A DNA stretch of 64,000 bases from Paragemmobacter straminiformis (GTDB lineage Bacteria > Pseudomonadota > Alphaproteobacteria > Rhodobacterales > Rhodobacteraceae): NCBI RefSeq assembly GCF_014243445.1, contig NZ_JACLQD010000001.1, positions 620,001-684,000 on the forward strand, written 5' to 3'. The position numbers and the translations under genes are program-made. The notes under the pieces were generated by a model. That model was not told the DNA's origin. It worked only from the letters and a program-made list of their open reading frames with translations, and searched no databases. Below, piece by piece: positions 25,960 to 37,144 of the stretch. How positions within the stretch are numbered: position 1 is the stretch's first letter; each line of letters starts with the position of its first letter.

Positions 25960-26556
25960 ATGACGAACCCGTGGAGGGCGGCCCTTGCCGTGCTGGTGGC
26001 GCTGGCCTTGGCAGGTTGCGATGCGGCGGGCGTGGGGCGCATCCGCAGCATCGACATTCTGGACGGGGCGGTCACGGCGGCGGCACCCTCGGGCTATTGC
26101 ATCTCGCCGGGGGCGGGGATGCGGGGGACGGATGCCGCGGTGATCCTGATGGGGCGCTGTTCGGGCAGCCCTTCGGCCACGGCGGCACCGGCGGTGATCA
26201 CGCTGTCGGTCGGCCCTGCGGGATCGGCCGGAGTGATGGCGGATGGCGGGGCGAGCCTTGCGGCATTCTTCCAGACCGAGGAGGGGCGCGGCGCGCTGAG
26301 CCGTGCGGGCAAGGCCGAGGATGTGCGCGTGCTGTCGGCCGTGGGCAGCGACGATGCCTTTGTCATGCATGTGGCCGACAGTGCCGTGGGGGAATACTGG
26401 CGGGCCATACGCGGATTGCGCGGACGGCTTGCGACGATCTCGGTCAGCGGGGCCGAGGGGGCGCCGATCACCTCGGGACAGGGCAAGGCGCTGCTCGAGG
26501 CGACGCTGGCCGCGCTGGCGGCGGCGAATCGGGTGGCCGCTGCGGTGGCGCCGTGA
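25960..26556 (+). CDS. Uncharacterised lipoprotein
   Basis: Protein of 198 residues with a clear lipoprotein signal: MTNPWRAALAVLVALALAGC, Cys at residue 20. After the lipobox comes a region with SGYCISPGAGMRGTDAAVILMGRC in short recognisable pieces (two cysteines) and mostly small residues. I do not recognise a named family; the SGYCID/SGYCISP pattern occurs in several Rhodobacterales envelope proteins by my impression only. The ATG at 25960 is chosen because the upstream 29 codons precede the signal peptide. A terminator-like hairpin follows. Confidence 0.7.
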   Translation: MTNPWRAALAVLVALALAGCDAAGVGRIRSIDILDGAVTAAAPSGYCISPGAGMRGTDAAVILMGRCSGSPSATAAPAVITLSVGPAGSAGVMADGGASLAAFFQTEEGRGALSRAGKAEDVRVLSAVGSDDAFVMHVADSAVGEYWRAIRGLRGRLATISVSGAEGAPITSGQGKALLEATLAALAAANRVAAAVAP

Positions 26557-26563
26557 CACTTTC

Positions 26564-26606
26564 GGCGGGGCTTGCGCAATTTTGGCAGTGGCGCGCCCCG
26601 CCTTTT
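26564..26606 (+). terminator. Probable terminator after the lipoprotein gene
   Basis: Stem GGCGGGGC / GCCCCGCC separated by 23 bases and followed directly by TTTT, 8 bp after the stop codon. The loop is long for an intrinsic terminator. Confidence 0.45.
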
Positions 26607-26669
26607 GCGGCATAAACAGCCACGGGGCGCGGGCTGCAGGGCACGCGCGCGCGGCGTGGGCACGCGGGT

Positions 26670-27455
26670 GTGGGGCAGTGTGATTTGGGCAGGCTGGACA
26701 GCGTTTTGGACAGGGTGCTTCAGCGACGCGCGCTGAGGCGGTGGGAAGAGATGGCCGAGGCCGCGCCGGCTGCCGATTTTTCGGCATTGCGGGTGTGGCG
26801 CAACCGTGCGCGCGCCCTGCGCCGCCAGCTGGACCGCGTGATCCATGCGGCCGACCACAGGCTTGCCCTGCCGATCATCGGATCGAACGCGATGCGCAAG
26901 TTGCCGGGCACCGACTGGGTCTGGCGGCCCGATCTGTGGAAGGGACCGATCCCCGTGCCGGGGATGGCGGCGGTGACCACGCGGGCGCAGGTGTGCGAGG
27001 GGGCGACGATCTTCCACGATTGCCGCCAGTCGGAACTGACGCTGCGGCAGGTGCGGAACACGCGCGAAGAGGATGTGGCCCCCTTTGGCCTGCGGATGGA
27101 CGTGTTCCGTTTCGACGGGTCGTTCCTGTCGCTGGTCATCGACCTGCCGGACGAGGGCGCGCGGGGGCTGAAGCTGCGCCACCTGTTGCGGGTCGATGCG
27201 ATCATCGAACTGGAAAAACCGCTCGAGATCTTTGCGCGGCTGAACATCAAGCACGGGCCGAACACCGAACAGGTGGTGCGGGAAATGCCCTTTGACGCGC
27301 CCCATGCGATGGTGGAATTCGACCTTGCCTATACCAAGGTCAACGAAAAGCGGATCGAGCGGCTTTGGGTCGATCTGATCTTCGAGGGGCCGGAAATGAA
27401 CCAGATCACCCTGCGCGACCTGACGGTGAGCCGCAGGCCAAGGGCGGAGTTGTAA
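26670..27455 (+). CDS. Conserved hypothetical protein (261 residues)
   Basis: Soluble protein with no membrane segment or signal peptide. Visible features are a basic N-terminal helix (WRNRARALRRQLDRVIHAAD), the centre GTDWVWRPDLWKGPIPVPG and CEGATIFHDCRQSELTLRQVR, and an acidic-basic C half with FARLNIKHGPNTEQV. It resembles a Rhodobacterales-specific family of unknown function, but I cannot name it securely. The start is uncertain: GTG 26670 is given; ATG 26751 would remove 27 residues. The next small gene follows after 3 bp, suggesting joint function. Confidence 0.6.
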   Translation: MGQCDLGRLDSVLDRVLQRRALRRWEEMAEAAPAADFSALRVWRNRARALRRQLDRVIHAADHRLALPIIGSNAMRKLPGTDWVWRPDLWKGPIPVPGMAAVTTRAQVCEGATIFHDCRQSELTLRQVRNTREEDVAPFGLRMDVFRFDGSFLSLVIDLPDEGARGLKLRHLLRVDAIIELEKPLEIFARLNIKHGPNTEQVVREMPFDAPHAMVEFDLAYTKVNEKRIERLWVDLIFEGPEMNQITLRDLTVSRRPRAEL

Positions 27456-27458
27456 GTG

Positions 27459-27860
27459 ATGGACGCGGCAAGGGACGGGGCAAGGGACGGGGCAAGCCTG
27501 ACAAAGACGCGCATCCGCAACGGGGTTTGGGAAGGCGTGTTGAAGGCCGAGTCCGATATCGGGCAACCCGCACTCGAGGTGCGGCTGAACGAGGTGGCGC
27601 TGCCGGGCCTGTCGGTCACGGCCTTGCCGGACCGCGAACGGGAATGGCTGGTCAAGGTGCCGGTCCCGGCGTCGGTGCTGAACGAGGGGGTGCAGACCTT
27701 TCTGATCCGCGCCCGCGCGTCGGGGCAGACGCTGGCGCATTTCACCATCATCACCGGGGTGGCGATGGAGGACGATCTGCGCGCCGAGGTCGATCTGCTG
27801 CGGGCGGAGCTTGACATGCTCAAACGTGCGTTCCGGCGGCATTGCGTGGAAACCGCGTGA
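27459..27860 (+). CDS. Hypothetical protein paired with the preceding gene
   Basis: Small protein of 133 residues. Residues 1-15 derive from a 12-bp repeat (GGGACGGGGCAA) in the DNA. The body looks like a beta-rich domain (LEVRLNEVALPGLSVTALPD, EWLVKVPVPASVLNEG) ending in a short amphipathic or coiled-coil helix (DDLRAEVDLLRAELDMLKRAF). I recognise no family. It starts 3 bp after the upstream stop, so the two are almost surely co-translated; the coiled-coil end suggests oligomer formation. Confidence 0.6.
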   Translation: MDAARDGARDGASLTKTRIRNGVWEGVLKAESDIGQPALEVRLNEVALPGLSVTALPDREREWLVKVPVPASVLNEGVQTFLIRARASGQTLAHFTIITGVAMEDDLRAEVDLLRAELDMLKRAFRRHCVETA

Positions 27861-29927
<2,067 letters not shown>

Positions 29928-30073
29928 TCGGCCCTGACGGTACGGAACCGTCCGTTTCCCGCGGCGCAACGATGGTAAAGAATACCGCGGATAGGTCGCA
30001 TCCCTGCCCCGATCCTGCCCGAATTGACGATCAATAACGGGTCATTCGCCCTCATAGTTGCCAGAGGAAGACA

Positions 30074-30979
30074 ATGGACCGACTGACCGAGATGGAAGCC
30101 TTTGCCACCGTGGTGGACCAAGGCGGCTTTACAGACGCGGCCAAGAAGATGGGAATCTCCAAATCGGCCGTGTCCAAGCACGTGTCGGCGCTCGAGGCGC
30201 GTTTGGGGGCGCGTCTGCTGAACCGCACGACCCGCCGCGTGTCACCCACCGAGATCGGGCTTGCCTATTACGACCGCGCCCGCCGCGTGCTGAACGATGC
30301 CGGAGAGGCGGATGCGCTGGTTACCAGCATGCAATCGGCGCCGTCGGGATTGTTGCGCATCAGCGTGGCGACCGACTTCGGCGTGAACCTTCTGTCGCCG
30401 ATCCTTGGCGACTTCCTGCTCGAATTCCCCGACATCACCGTGAACATGGTGCTGAACAACCGTTATGTGGAGCTGATCAGCGAAGGCTTCGACCTTGCGA
30501 TCCGCGTGGGCGAGCTGGAGGACAGCTCGTTGCGCGCCCGCAAGCTGACGGAAACGACCAAGCGCATGATCGCCTCGCCCGCCTATTTCCAGCGGCACGG
30601 GCGGCCGATGAAGATCGACGATCTGAACGACCACAAGCTGTTGCACTATTCCAATCAGGCCAATGGCAACGTCTGGAAGCTGACCGCCCCTTCGGGCGAG
30701 AAGCGTCAGGTGCGCACGGCGGGATGGCTGACGGTGAACGACGGCCAGTCGCTGCTGAATGCCGCCGTGTCGGGGCTGGGCATCGCCTATCTGCCCTCGT
30801 TCCTTTACGCCGATGCGATGAAACAGGGGCTGGTGGAAGAGGCCATTCCCGGCCTGCCCGTGGAAGTGCAAGGCATCTATGCCGTCTATCCGCCGGGACG
30901 GTTCACCCAACCCAAGGTGCGGGCTTTCATCGATTTCCTTGCACGGCAACTGATCGACAAGGGCCCGGACGCCTGGTAA
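30074..30979 (+). CDS. LysR family transcriptional regulator
   Basis: Regulator of 301 residues. The winged helix-turn-helix is at the N terminus: FATVVDQGGFTDAAKKMGIS then KSAVSKHVSALEARLGARLL. The effector-binding domain follows from about residue 90 with the usual LLRISVATDFGVNLLSPIL. A slightly longer frame begins at 30058 in another phase and is ignored. No divergent partner gene is adjacent; the upstream gene is the enoate reductase on the same strand, which might be its target, though LysR targets are usually divergent. Confidence 0.92.
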   Translation: MDRLTEMEAFATVVDQGGFTDAAKKMGISKSAVSKHVSALEARLGARLLNRTTRRVSPTEIGLAYYDRARRVLNDAGEADALVTSMQSAPSGLLRISVATDFGVNLLSPILGDFLLEFPDITVNMVLNNRYVELISEGFDLAIRVGELEDSSLRARKLTETTKRMIASPAYFQRHGRPMKIDDLNDHKLLHYSNQANGNVWKLTAPSGEKRQVRTAGWLTVNDGQSLLNAAVSGLGIAYLPSFLYADAMKQGLVEEAIPGLPVEVQGIYAVYPPGRFTQPKVRAFIDFLARQLIDKGPDAW

Positions 30980-30997
30980 TTTCGAGCACGAGAACCT

Positions 30998-32005
30998 TTA
31001 GCGGGTCGGGGTGGGCAACACCTCGACCCGTCGGTTTTTGAGCCGCCCTTCGGGGGTGTCGTTGCTGGCGCGGGGGGCTGCAGGGCCAAGACCTTTTGCG
31101 GCGATGCGGTCGGGGGCTATGCCGTAGCTTGCCACCAGAACCTCGCGCACGGCGTCGGCGCGCTTTTGCGACAGGGCGGTGTTGGCCTCGACGCTGCCCG
31201 ATGCATCGGTGTGGCCGACAAGGGTGACGCGGGCCTCGGGATTGGCGGCGAGCCAGTCGGCCAGTTCGCGCAGCGAGGCATAATCCCCCGACGACAGCGC
31301 CGCCATGCCCGAGGCGAAGCCGAGGTCCTCGAGAACGGCGGGTTCCCCTGCCGACAGGCTGGCTTGCAGTCCGGTCGCGGGCAGCGAGCCCGTGGGAAGG
31401 CCAGAGAGGTCGACGGCTTCGGCGGGCAGTTCGGGCGATTTGGTCGAGGCGGTCAGGTCGGGCGGGGCCTCGGTTCCGACGAGGGTCAGCTGCACGAAGC
31501 CCTGATCGGCCGAGCGGCTGACGAGAAGCGACAGGTATTCCGGCCCGTGCTTTCCGCTGCGGCTGGCCGAGAGGAAGCGGAAATCACCAAGGTCCACATG
31601 CATTTCGGGTTCGGGCAGGACGTCGATCGCGTAGCGGAAATCGAAGCCGCCGCAGGCCGCCGTTTCGCATTCGTAAAGCGTCTGCCACCCTGCGGCGGCG
31701 ATCTGGTCACGCAGGGGGGAAATCAGTTCGAGCGTCGAGCGCCCCGCCCGGTCGAGCCGCCATGCGGTTTGCTGGAAACTGCCCTCGGTCAGTTTTGCCG
31801 GAACGGTATCGGCGGCGAAGGGACCCGTTGGCAGGCGGTACGAGGTGAGATCGGCGCGACGCTCGCCCTGCGCCGTGGCGGGGGCGTTGAAATCCAGCGT
31901 GAAGGCGCGGGCCGGAGCCACCGGCGCAAGGGCAAGCGCCACGGCAAGCCAGATTGCACGGCCTTGCCGCGCGGCGGGTTCTGCGCTGTTCCGACGGGTC
32001 TGCAC
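30998..32005 (-). CDS. OmpA-family outer membrane protein
   Basis: Secreted or outer-membrane protein of 335 residues starting at a GTG. A signal peptide (AIWLAVALALAPVAPARA) ends near residue 34. The C-terminal OmpA domain (about 220-330) binds peptidoglycan: ALSSGDYASLRELADWLAAN, VTLVGHTDASGSVEANTALS and GLGPAAPRASNDTPEGRLKNRRVEV in short signatures. The middle (40-200) with YECETAACGGFDFRYAIDV is found in OmpA proteins of this order. It anchors the outer membrane to the wall. It is convergent with the LysR gene. Confidence 0.9.
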   Translation of the reverse strand: MQTRRNSAEPAARQGRAIWLAVALALAPVAPARAFTLDFNAPATAQGERRADLTSYRLPTGPFAADTVPAKLTEGSFQQTAWRLDRAGRSTLELISPLRDQIAAAGWQTLYECETAACGGFDFRYAIDVLPEPEMHVDLGDFRFLSASRSGKHGPEYLSLLVSRSADQGFVQLTLVGTEAPPDLTASTKSPELPAEAVDLSGLPTGSLPATGLQASLSAGEPAVLEDLGFASGMAALSSGDYASLRELADWLAANPEARVTLVGHTDASGSVEANTALSQKRADAVREVLVASYGIAPDRIAAKGLGPAAPRASNDTPEGRLKNRRVEVLPTPTR

Positions 32006-32026
32006 TGCTCTGGCCTCTTTGCGGGC

Positions 32027-32731
32027 TCACAACTTCCGATAGTGGTAGTGTCCCACAACAGACATGTTCAGGGAAGCATAGAGTGCCCGCGCGCCCGCGT
32101 TCGCCTCGGTCACGAGAAGGGCAAGCGTGTCGGCCCCGTGATCTTGCGCCCATAGGGCGGCCGCCCGCAGGATATTGTGCGCGGTTCCCTGCCGACGATA
32201 GGCGGGCGCGACCTCGAGCGCGTGCAGCATGGCGGTCTTGCCGTGAAGGGCGACAAAGGCCACGCCGGCGGCACGGTCGCCGTTGCGGCCCAGAATCACG
32301 CATTTGGGGACCGCGACACGCTCCATCACCGCAAGCCGCGCGGGGTTGAGGCCGGATTCGAACCACAGCGCCGTGGCGATGCCAAGCGGCGGCCAATGGG
32401 GAAAGGTGGTCAGGAAAGGCGGCGCGGGGTCGGCAAGGGCTGCGGTCGGGGCGGCATAGGCGACGACGGGATCGTTGATGCGGTAGCCGCGCGCGGCAAG
32501 GGCCGCGTCAAGTGCCGCGTCGTCGGGCCAGATGACGAAGATCGGGCTCTGGCCCAGGGCGCGCATCGCGGCTTCGGCCTGCGGGATATCGGCCCCGGCC
32601 CAGACGCCGGAGGCACTGGTGGCGGATACGCGCTGCCCCGCCCCCTGCCCTTCGCGCACGATCCAGGGGCCGACCGCATGTTTCGCGGCGGGGGGCCATG
32701 TCGCTTCGGTCAGGGCGGGCAGGTCGATCAT
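32027..32731 (-). CDS. GNAT family N-acetyltransferase
   Basis: Protein of 234 residues. The acetyl-CoA-binding loop is EVAPAYRRQGTAHNILRAAALWA near residues 178-198 (R-x-x-G-x-A pattern), followed by LLVTEANAGARALYASLNM, the typical GNAT end. The N half is more variable. The acceptor is unknown. It overlaps the upstream CinA-like gene by four bases, so it is translated with it. Confidence 0.87.
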   Translation of the reverse strand: MIDLPALTEATWPPAAKHAVGPWIVREGQGAGQRVSATSASGVWAGADIPQAEAAMRALGQSPIFVIWPDDAALDAALAARGYRINDPVVAYAAPTAALADPAPPFLTTFPHWPPLGIATALWFESGLNPARLAVMERVAVPKCVILGRNGDRAAGVAFVALHGKTAMLHALEVAPAYRRQGTAHNILRAAALWAQDHGADTLALLVTEANAGARALYASLNMSVVGHYHYRKL

Positions 32732-33447
32732 GCGAACATCTTGGCCAGCCGGGTCATGGCCGCGTCGATGCGGGCGGCATCGGTGCCACGGATCACAAGG
32801 TTGGTGCCGTAGACGCCGTTGGTGTTGAAGGGGTAGCTGCCCATCGAGAGGTCGGGGAAAGCGGCGGCGAGGGCGGCGAAATCCGACGCGATCTCGCCCT
32901 CGCCCCTGTTGACGCGCAGGGATTGCGACAGAAGCGGCGCGCCGCCGGTAAGGGTGGGAAGGACACCTGCGAGCATGGCCTCGAAGATGGTCGGCACGCC
33001 GGCCATGACATGCACGTTGCCAAGGGTGAAGCCGGGCGCTGTCGAGATGGGATTGTCGATCAGCGTGGCACCGTCGGGAATGCGGGCCATGCGTTGCCGC
33101 GCCTCGTTGAAGGGAAGGCCGGCGCGGTCGTAATGGGCCTGCAGCAGGGCCATCGCATCGGCCCGGTGGGTGATGGCCACGCCGAAGGCGGCGGCGATGG
33201 CATCGGCGGTGATGTCATCATGCGTGGGGCCGATGCCGCCCGAGGTGAACACGTGGTCATAGGCGGCGCGCAGCGCGTTCAGCGCCGTGACGATGCGGTC
33301 ATGGTCGTCGGGGACGACGCGCGCCTCGGCCAGGGTGATGCCGTGATCGGTCAGCCGCTGGGCCAGATGGTGCATGTTTGAATCGCGGGTGCGGCCCGAA
33401 AGGATTTCGTCGCCGATGACCAGAATTGCGGCGGAAGGGTTGGGCAT
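32728..33447 (-). CDS. CinA-like molybdopterin-binding domain protein
   Basis: Protein of 239 residues made of a single MoaB/MogA-like fold (COG1058) without the C-terminal pyridine-nucleotide deamidase domain of full CinA. Signatures are AAILVIGDEILSGRTRDSN, TSGGIGPTHDDITADAIAAA and FTLGNVHVMAGVP. Relatives hydrolyse ADP-ribose in NAD recycling, but this short form is not well studied. The ATG at 33447 is preferred to 33474. It is divergent from methionine aminopeptidase (131 bp gap). Confidence 0.88.
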   Translation of the reverse strand: MPNPSAAILVIGDEILSGRTRDSNMHHLAQRLTDHGITLAEARVVPDDHDRIVTALNALRAAYDHVFTSGGIGPTHDDITADAIAAAFGVAITHRADAMALLQAHYDRAGLPFNEARQRMARIPDGATLIDNPISTAPGFTLGNVHVMAGVPTIFEAMLAGVLPTLTGGAPLLSQSLRVNRGEGEIASDFAALAAAFPDLSMGSYPFNTNGVYGTNLVIRGTDAARIDAAMTRLAKMFA

Positions 33448-33578
33448 GGGCGTCTCTTTCGGCTGCGATGGCATGGGTATAGGGCGCTGCGTGGCGCTTT
33501 CAAAGGTGCTTCAGGGCGCAGGTCTGGTCTTTGACACGCAATTTGCCTATCTAGAGAGAAAGAGTCGCAAGGACAGAC

Positions 33579-34409
33579 ATGTTGGACGAAACGCGCGGTC
33601 GCATCACCAAGGACGGCATCCGCATCCACGAGGATGCGGATTTCGCGGGCATGGCCAAGGCAGGGCGGGTGGCGGCGGCGATCCTCGACGCCGTGGCGCC
33701 GCTTGTCGTGCCGGGGGCGACGACGGGCGAGATCGACGCCTTCATCACGGCGGAAGTCGAGCGGCATGGCGTGACCTCGGCCACGGTGGGATACAAGGGC
33801 TATCAGCACGCGTCCTGCATCAGCGTGAACCATGTGGTCTGCCACGGCATTCCGGGCAGCAAGGTTCCGGGCCGCACGAATGACGTGTTGCAGGCGCAGG
33901 ACATCCTGAACATCGACGTGACGGTGATCGTGGATGGCTGGTTCGGGGATACGAGCCGGATGTATGTTGCAGGCACGGCCAAGCCCTTTGCCCAGCGCCT
34001 GATCAACGTCACCCACGAGGCGCTGATGCGCGGCATCGCTGCGGTGAAGCCGGGCAACACCTTTGGCGACATCGGCCATGCGATCCAGTCCTATGTCGAG
34101 GCCAACCGCATGAGCGTGGTGCGCGACTTCTGCGGACACGGGTTGGGCCGCGTGTTCCACGCCCCGCCGAACGTGCTGCACTACGGCCGTCCCGGAACCG
34201 GCCCCGTGCTGGAAGAGGGGATGTTCTTCACCATCGAGCCGATGGTGAACCTCGGCCGGCCCGAGACCAAGGTTCTGGCCGACGACTGGACCGCGATCAC
34301 CCGCGACAAGAGCCTGTCGGCGCAGTTCGAGCATTCTGTGGGTGTCACCGCCACGGGCTGCGAGATCTTCACGCTGTCGCCCGCAGGCAAGTTCCATCCC
34401 ACCCAGTGA
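33579..34409 (+). CDS. map: Methionine aminopeptidase, type I
   Basis: Metalloenzyme of 276 residues that removes the initiator methionine from nascent proteins. The pita-bread fold ligands are visible: HVVCHGIPG, Asp in VTVIVDGWFGDTSRM, His in FCGHGLGRVFH, Glu in FTIEPMV and Glu in QFEHSVGVT. The short N tail lacks a zinc-finger extension, as expected for bacteria. The start at 33579 opens with MLDETRGRITKDGI. A dispersed element fills the downstream gap. Confidence 0.96.
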   Translation: MLDETRGRITKDGIRIHEDADFAGMAKAGRVAAAILDAVAPLVVPGATTGEIDAFITAEVERHGVTSATVGYKGYQHASCISVNHVVCHGIPGSKVPGRTNDVLQAQDILNIDVTVIVDGWFGDTSRMYVAGTAKPFAQRLINVTHEALMRGIAAVKPGNTFGDIGHAIQSYVEANRMSVVRDFCGHGLGRVFHAPPNVLHYGRPGTGPVLEEGMFFTIEPMVNLGRPETKVLADDWTAITRDKSLSAQFEHSVGVTATGCEIFTLSPAGKFHPTQ

Positions 34410-34509
34410 CCCTGCGGAGCGCGGGCAGGCCCGCGCAAGCCTTTGTCCCCTCCGGGGCGGGAAGATCAGGGGGGCTGCCGCCCCCCTCTTGGCCGTTCCG
34501 GCCAATTCA

Positions 34510-34610
34510 CCCCCTGCGAGTATTTGGGCAAGGCTGAAAGGCTGTTGTTCCTGCCGCTTTCATACTCGGGGAAATATCCTCGGGGGGTGCGGGGGGCAGA
34601 CGGCCCCCCG
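34510..34610. repeat. Dispersed AAATATCC element, inverted pair (copy D)
   Basis: Left arm CCCCCTGCGAGTATTTGGGC then AAGGCTGAAAG, right arm CCGCTTTCATACTCGGGGAA then ATATCCTCGGGGGG, followed by GGGGGGCAGACGGCCCCCCG. The layout equals the pair at 17,604-17,735, with arms about 25 bp apart. It lies in a 327-bp gap between map and the S-formylglutathione hydrolase gene, where no gene was seen. Confidence 0.75.
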
Positions 34611-34736
34611 TTCCGCGGCTGGTGCGGTTCACGACGGCAGGGCGCGGGGAAACGGACGGGGGCGGGTTTTTGCTGCCCGAGGGTTGCATGCCCCTGCGTG
34701 GCGTGGAAATTTGGGGACAAAGCGAAAGGACATGTG

Positions 34737-35567
34737 ATGAAGACCGTTTCGGAAAGCCGGGCCTTCGGTGGTGTGCAGGGCGTCTATTCCCATCCCTCGG
34801 CACTGTGCGATTGCGACATGACCTTCGGATTGTTCCTGCCCGAACAGGCCGAGGACGGGCCGGTGCCCTTGCTGTGGTATCTGTCGGGGCTGACCTGCAC
34901 GCACCAGAATGCGATGGACAAATCCGGCGCGCAGCGTTGGGCGGCCGAGGCGGGGATCGGCATCGTGTTTCCCGACACCTCTCCGCGCGGAGCGGGGGTC
35001 GCGGATGATGCGGCCTTTGACCTTGGCCAAGGCGCGGGCTTTTACGTCAATGCGACCGAAGACCCGTGGGAGCCGCATTTCCAGATGTGGGACTACATCA
35101 CCGACGAATTGCCGGACGTGCTGTTTTCGGCCTTTCCATTGGCCGAGGTGGCGCAGGGCATCACCGGGCATTCGATGGGCGGGCATGGCGCGCTGACCAT
35201 CGCCATGAGTTTTCCGGGGCGGTTCCGGTCGGTTTCGGCCTTTGCGCCGATCTGCAATCCGACGGCCTCGGATTGGGGGAGGAAGCAGTTCTCGGCCTAT
35301 CTGGGCAAGGACGAATCCGCCTGGGCGGCCTATGACGCCACGCTTCTGATGCGCAAGCGCGGCTTTGACGGGCCGATGCTGATCGATCAGGGGACGGCGG
35401 ACCAGTTCCTCGACCTTCTGAAGCCCGAGGCTTTGGCCGAGGCGATGGCGGCGCGGCGGCAGGGCGGGTCGTTCCGGATGCAGAAGGGCTATGACCACAG
35501 CTACTTCTTCGTCTCGACCTTCATGGAGGAGCATGTCGCCTTTCACGCGGCGGCGCTGCATGCCTAG
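34737..35567 (+). CDS. fghA: S-formylglutathione hydrolase
   Basis: Serine hydrolase of 276 residues that releases formate and glutathione from S-formylglutathione in formaldehyde detoxification. The nucleophile elbow is [11 protein letters not shown] (Ser near 147), the acid is in [11 protein letters not shown] and the histidine in GYDHSYFF; the N-terminal [16 protein letters not shown] is the esterase D signature. The long upstream frame is not coding; the ATG at 34737 follows GAAAGGACATGTG. It overlaps the next gene by 8 bp. The partner formaldehyde dehydrogenase is not in the window. Confidence 0.95.
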   Translation: MKTVSESRAFGGVQGVYSHPSALCDCDMTFGLFLPEQAEDGPVPLLWYLSGLTCTHQNAMDKSGAQRWAAEAGIGIVFPDTSPRGAGVADDAAFDLGQGAGFYVNATEDPWEPHFQMWDYITDELPDVLFSAFPLAEVAQGITGHSMGGHGALTIAMSFPGRFRSVSAFAPICNPTASDWGRKQFSAYLGKDESAWAAYDATLLMRKRGFDGPMLIDQGTADQFLDLLKPEALAEAMAARRQGGSFRMQKGYDHSYFFVSTFMEEHVAFHAAALHA

Positions 35568-36015
35568 GGTCTACATCGACGCCGATGCCTGCCCCGTCAA
35601 GGAAGAGGCCGAGCGGGTGGCCACGCGGCACGGGGTGGCGATGATCGTCGTGTCGAACGGCGGCATCCGGCCTTCGGCCAATCCGCTGGTGGAAAGCGTC
35701 TTCGTGACGGAAGGCCCCGACGAGGCGGACAAGTGGATCGCCGAACGGGCCGGGCGCGGCGATGTGGTGGTGACGGGGGATATTCCGCTGGCGGCCCGCG
35801 TGATCGCGGCGGGAGCGGTCGTGGTCAAGCACAATGGCGAGGTGCTGAACGGGCGCAACATCGGCAATGCGCTGGCCACGCGCGACCTGATGCAGGATCT
35901 GCGCAGCGCCGACCCGTTCCGGCAGGGCGGGGGGCGGCCTTTCAGCAAGGCGGACCGGTCGCGGTTTCTGGAGGTGCTGGAGCGCGAGTTGCGGGCGGCA
36001 AAGGCGCTGGGGTGA
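35560..36015 (+). CDS. YaiI/YqxD family protein (DUF188)
   Basis: Protein of 151 residues with the family start [18 protein letters not shown], the centre [17 protein letters not shown] and the end [20 protein letters not shown]. The fold is PIN-like and nuclease activity has been suggested for the family, without proof. The start lies inside the 3' end of fghA (8-bp overlap), so it is translated with it. A REP-like inverted pair follows the stop. Confidence 0.92.
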   Translation: MPRVYIDADACPVKEEAERVATRHGVAMIVVSNGGIRPSANPLVESVFVTEGPDEADKWIAERAGRGDVVVTGDIPLAARVIAAGAVVVKHNGEVLNGRNIGNALATRDLMQDLRSADPFRQGGGRPFSKADRSRFLEVLERELRAAKALG

Positions 36016-36023
36016 GGCGTGGC

Positions 36024-36080
36024 GGTGCGCAACGCGTGCGCACCCTACGCGCCCTGTAGGGTGCGCACTCGTTGCGCACC
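36024..36080. repeat. REP-like inverted pair
   Basis: GGTGCGCAACGCGTGCGCAC + CCTAC on one side and its inverted copy GTAGGGTGCGCACTCGTTGC + GCACC six bases later, with one mismatch in 25. This can form a 25-bp stem. A third copy is at 9043-9068. The arrangement is like a BIME made of two REP units. Confidence 0.85.
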
Positions 36081-36175
36081 TGCTGCCCCCCCATCGCGCA
36101 GCCGTTCAAACCCGCCCTGTCCATGTCGCGGGCGGGACAGATTAACGCGGGATGGCGCGGTGAAGTCGGGGCATC

Positions 36176-37144
36176 ATGACCACGCATCCCCCGGCCCGCG
36201 TCAAGCTGACGGGCATCCTTTTGGCGCTTGGCGGATCGGCCACGCTGTCGATCAACGATCTGGCGATCAAGTTCCTGTCGGGATCTTACGCGCTGCATCA
36301 GGTGATCCTGATACGGGCCGGGATCGGGATGGTGTTCCTGATCGGGCTGATGCATTTTTCCGGCACGGGCTTCCGGCAGGTTCTGACCAGACGGCCCAAG
36401 GACCACATGATCCGCGTGGGTTTCGTGCTGTGTTCGAACCTGTGCTATTTCCTTGGCCTTGCCGCCCTGCCCTTGGCCGATGCCGTGGCCATCGCCTTCG
36501 TCTCGCCCCTGCTTGTCACGCTTCTGTCGATCCTTGTGCTGGGCGAGGAGGTCGGGCCGCGGCGCTGGCTGGCGGTATGTGTGGGCATGATGGGGGTCGT
36601 GGTCATGTTGCGGCCGGGCAGCGGGGTGATCCAGCCTGCGGCGGTGCTCGTGCTGGTTTCGGCCTTCTGCTATGCGTCGTCGCACATGATGACGCGGCGG
36701 ATGAAGGATACGGAAAGCGCCATGGCGCTTTCGTTCTTTGTGCAATGCGGGTTCATCGTGCTGTCCACGCTGATGGGGCTGACCGTCGGGGACGGGCATT
36801 TTTCGGGGTCGGACAATGCCTCGATCGCGTTCCTGTTCCGGCCCTGGGTCTGGCCGCCGCTGCATGATCTGCCGTGGTTTCTGGCCACGGGGATCGCGGT
36901 GGCGATTGGCGGGTTGATGGTAAGCCAGGCTTACCGCCTGCTCGAGGCGGCCTTGGTGGCGCCTTTTGAATATGCGGCGATGCCGCTGGCGATTTTCTGG
37001 GGCATCGTGATCTTCGGCACCTGGCCCGACATGACGGCGGCGGTGGGGATTGCGCTTATCTGCGGGGCGGGCCTTTATACGCTGTGGCGCGAGACGCGGC
37101 GGAAGAAGGACGTGACCGGTGACCCCCGAGGCAGTGATCTTTGA
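36176..37144 (+). CDS. EamA-family (DMT) transporter
   Basis: Inner-membrane protein of 322 residues with ten predicted hydrophobic segments in two EamA halves (for example IRAGIGMVFLIGLMHF, LADAVAIAFVSPLLVTLLSI, and a second half ending in AAVGIALICGAGLYTLW). Members export or import small metabolites; the substrate cannot be told. The C terminus is basic. It overlaps the downstream HAD gene by 26 bp. Confidence 0.92.
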   Translation: MTTHPPARVKLTGILLALGGSATLSINDLAIKFLSGSYALHQVILIRAGIGMVFLIGLMHFSGTGFRQVLTRRPKDHMIRVGFVLCSNLCYFLGLAALPLADAVAIAFVSPLLVTLLSILVLGEEVGPRRWLAVCVGMMGVVVMLRPGSGVIQPAAVLVLVSAFCYASSHMMTRRMKDTESAMALSFFVQCGFIVLSTLMGLTVGDGHFSGSDNASIAFLFRPWVWPPLHDLPWFLATGIAVAIGGLMVSQAYRLLEAALVAPFEYAAMPLAIFWGIVIFGTWPDMTAAVGIALICGAGLYTLWRETRRKKDVTGDPRGSDL

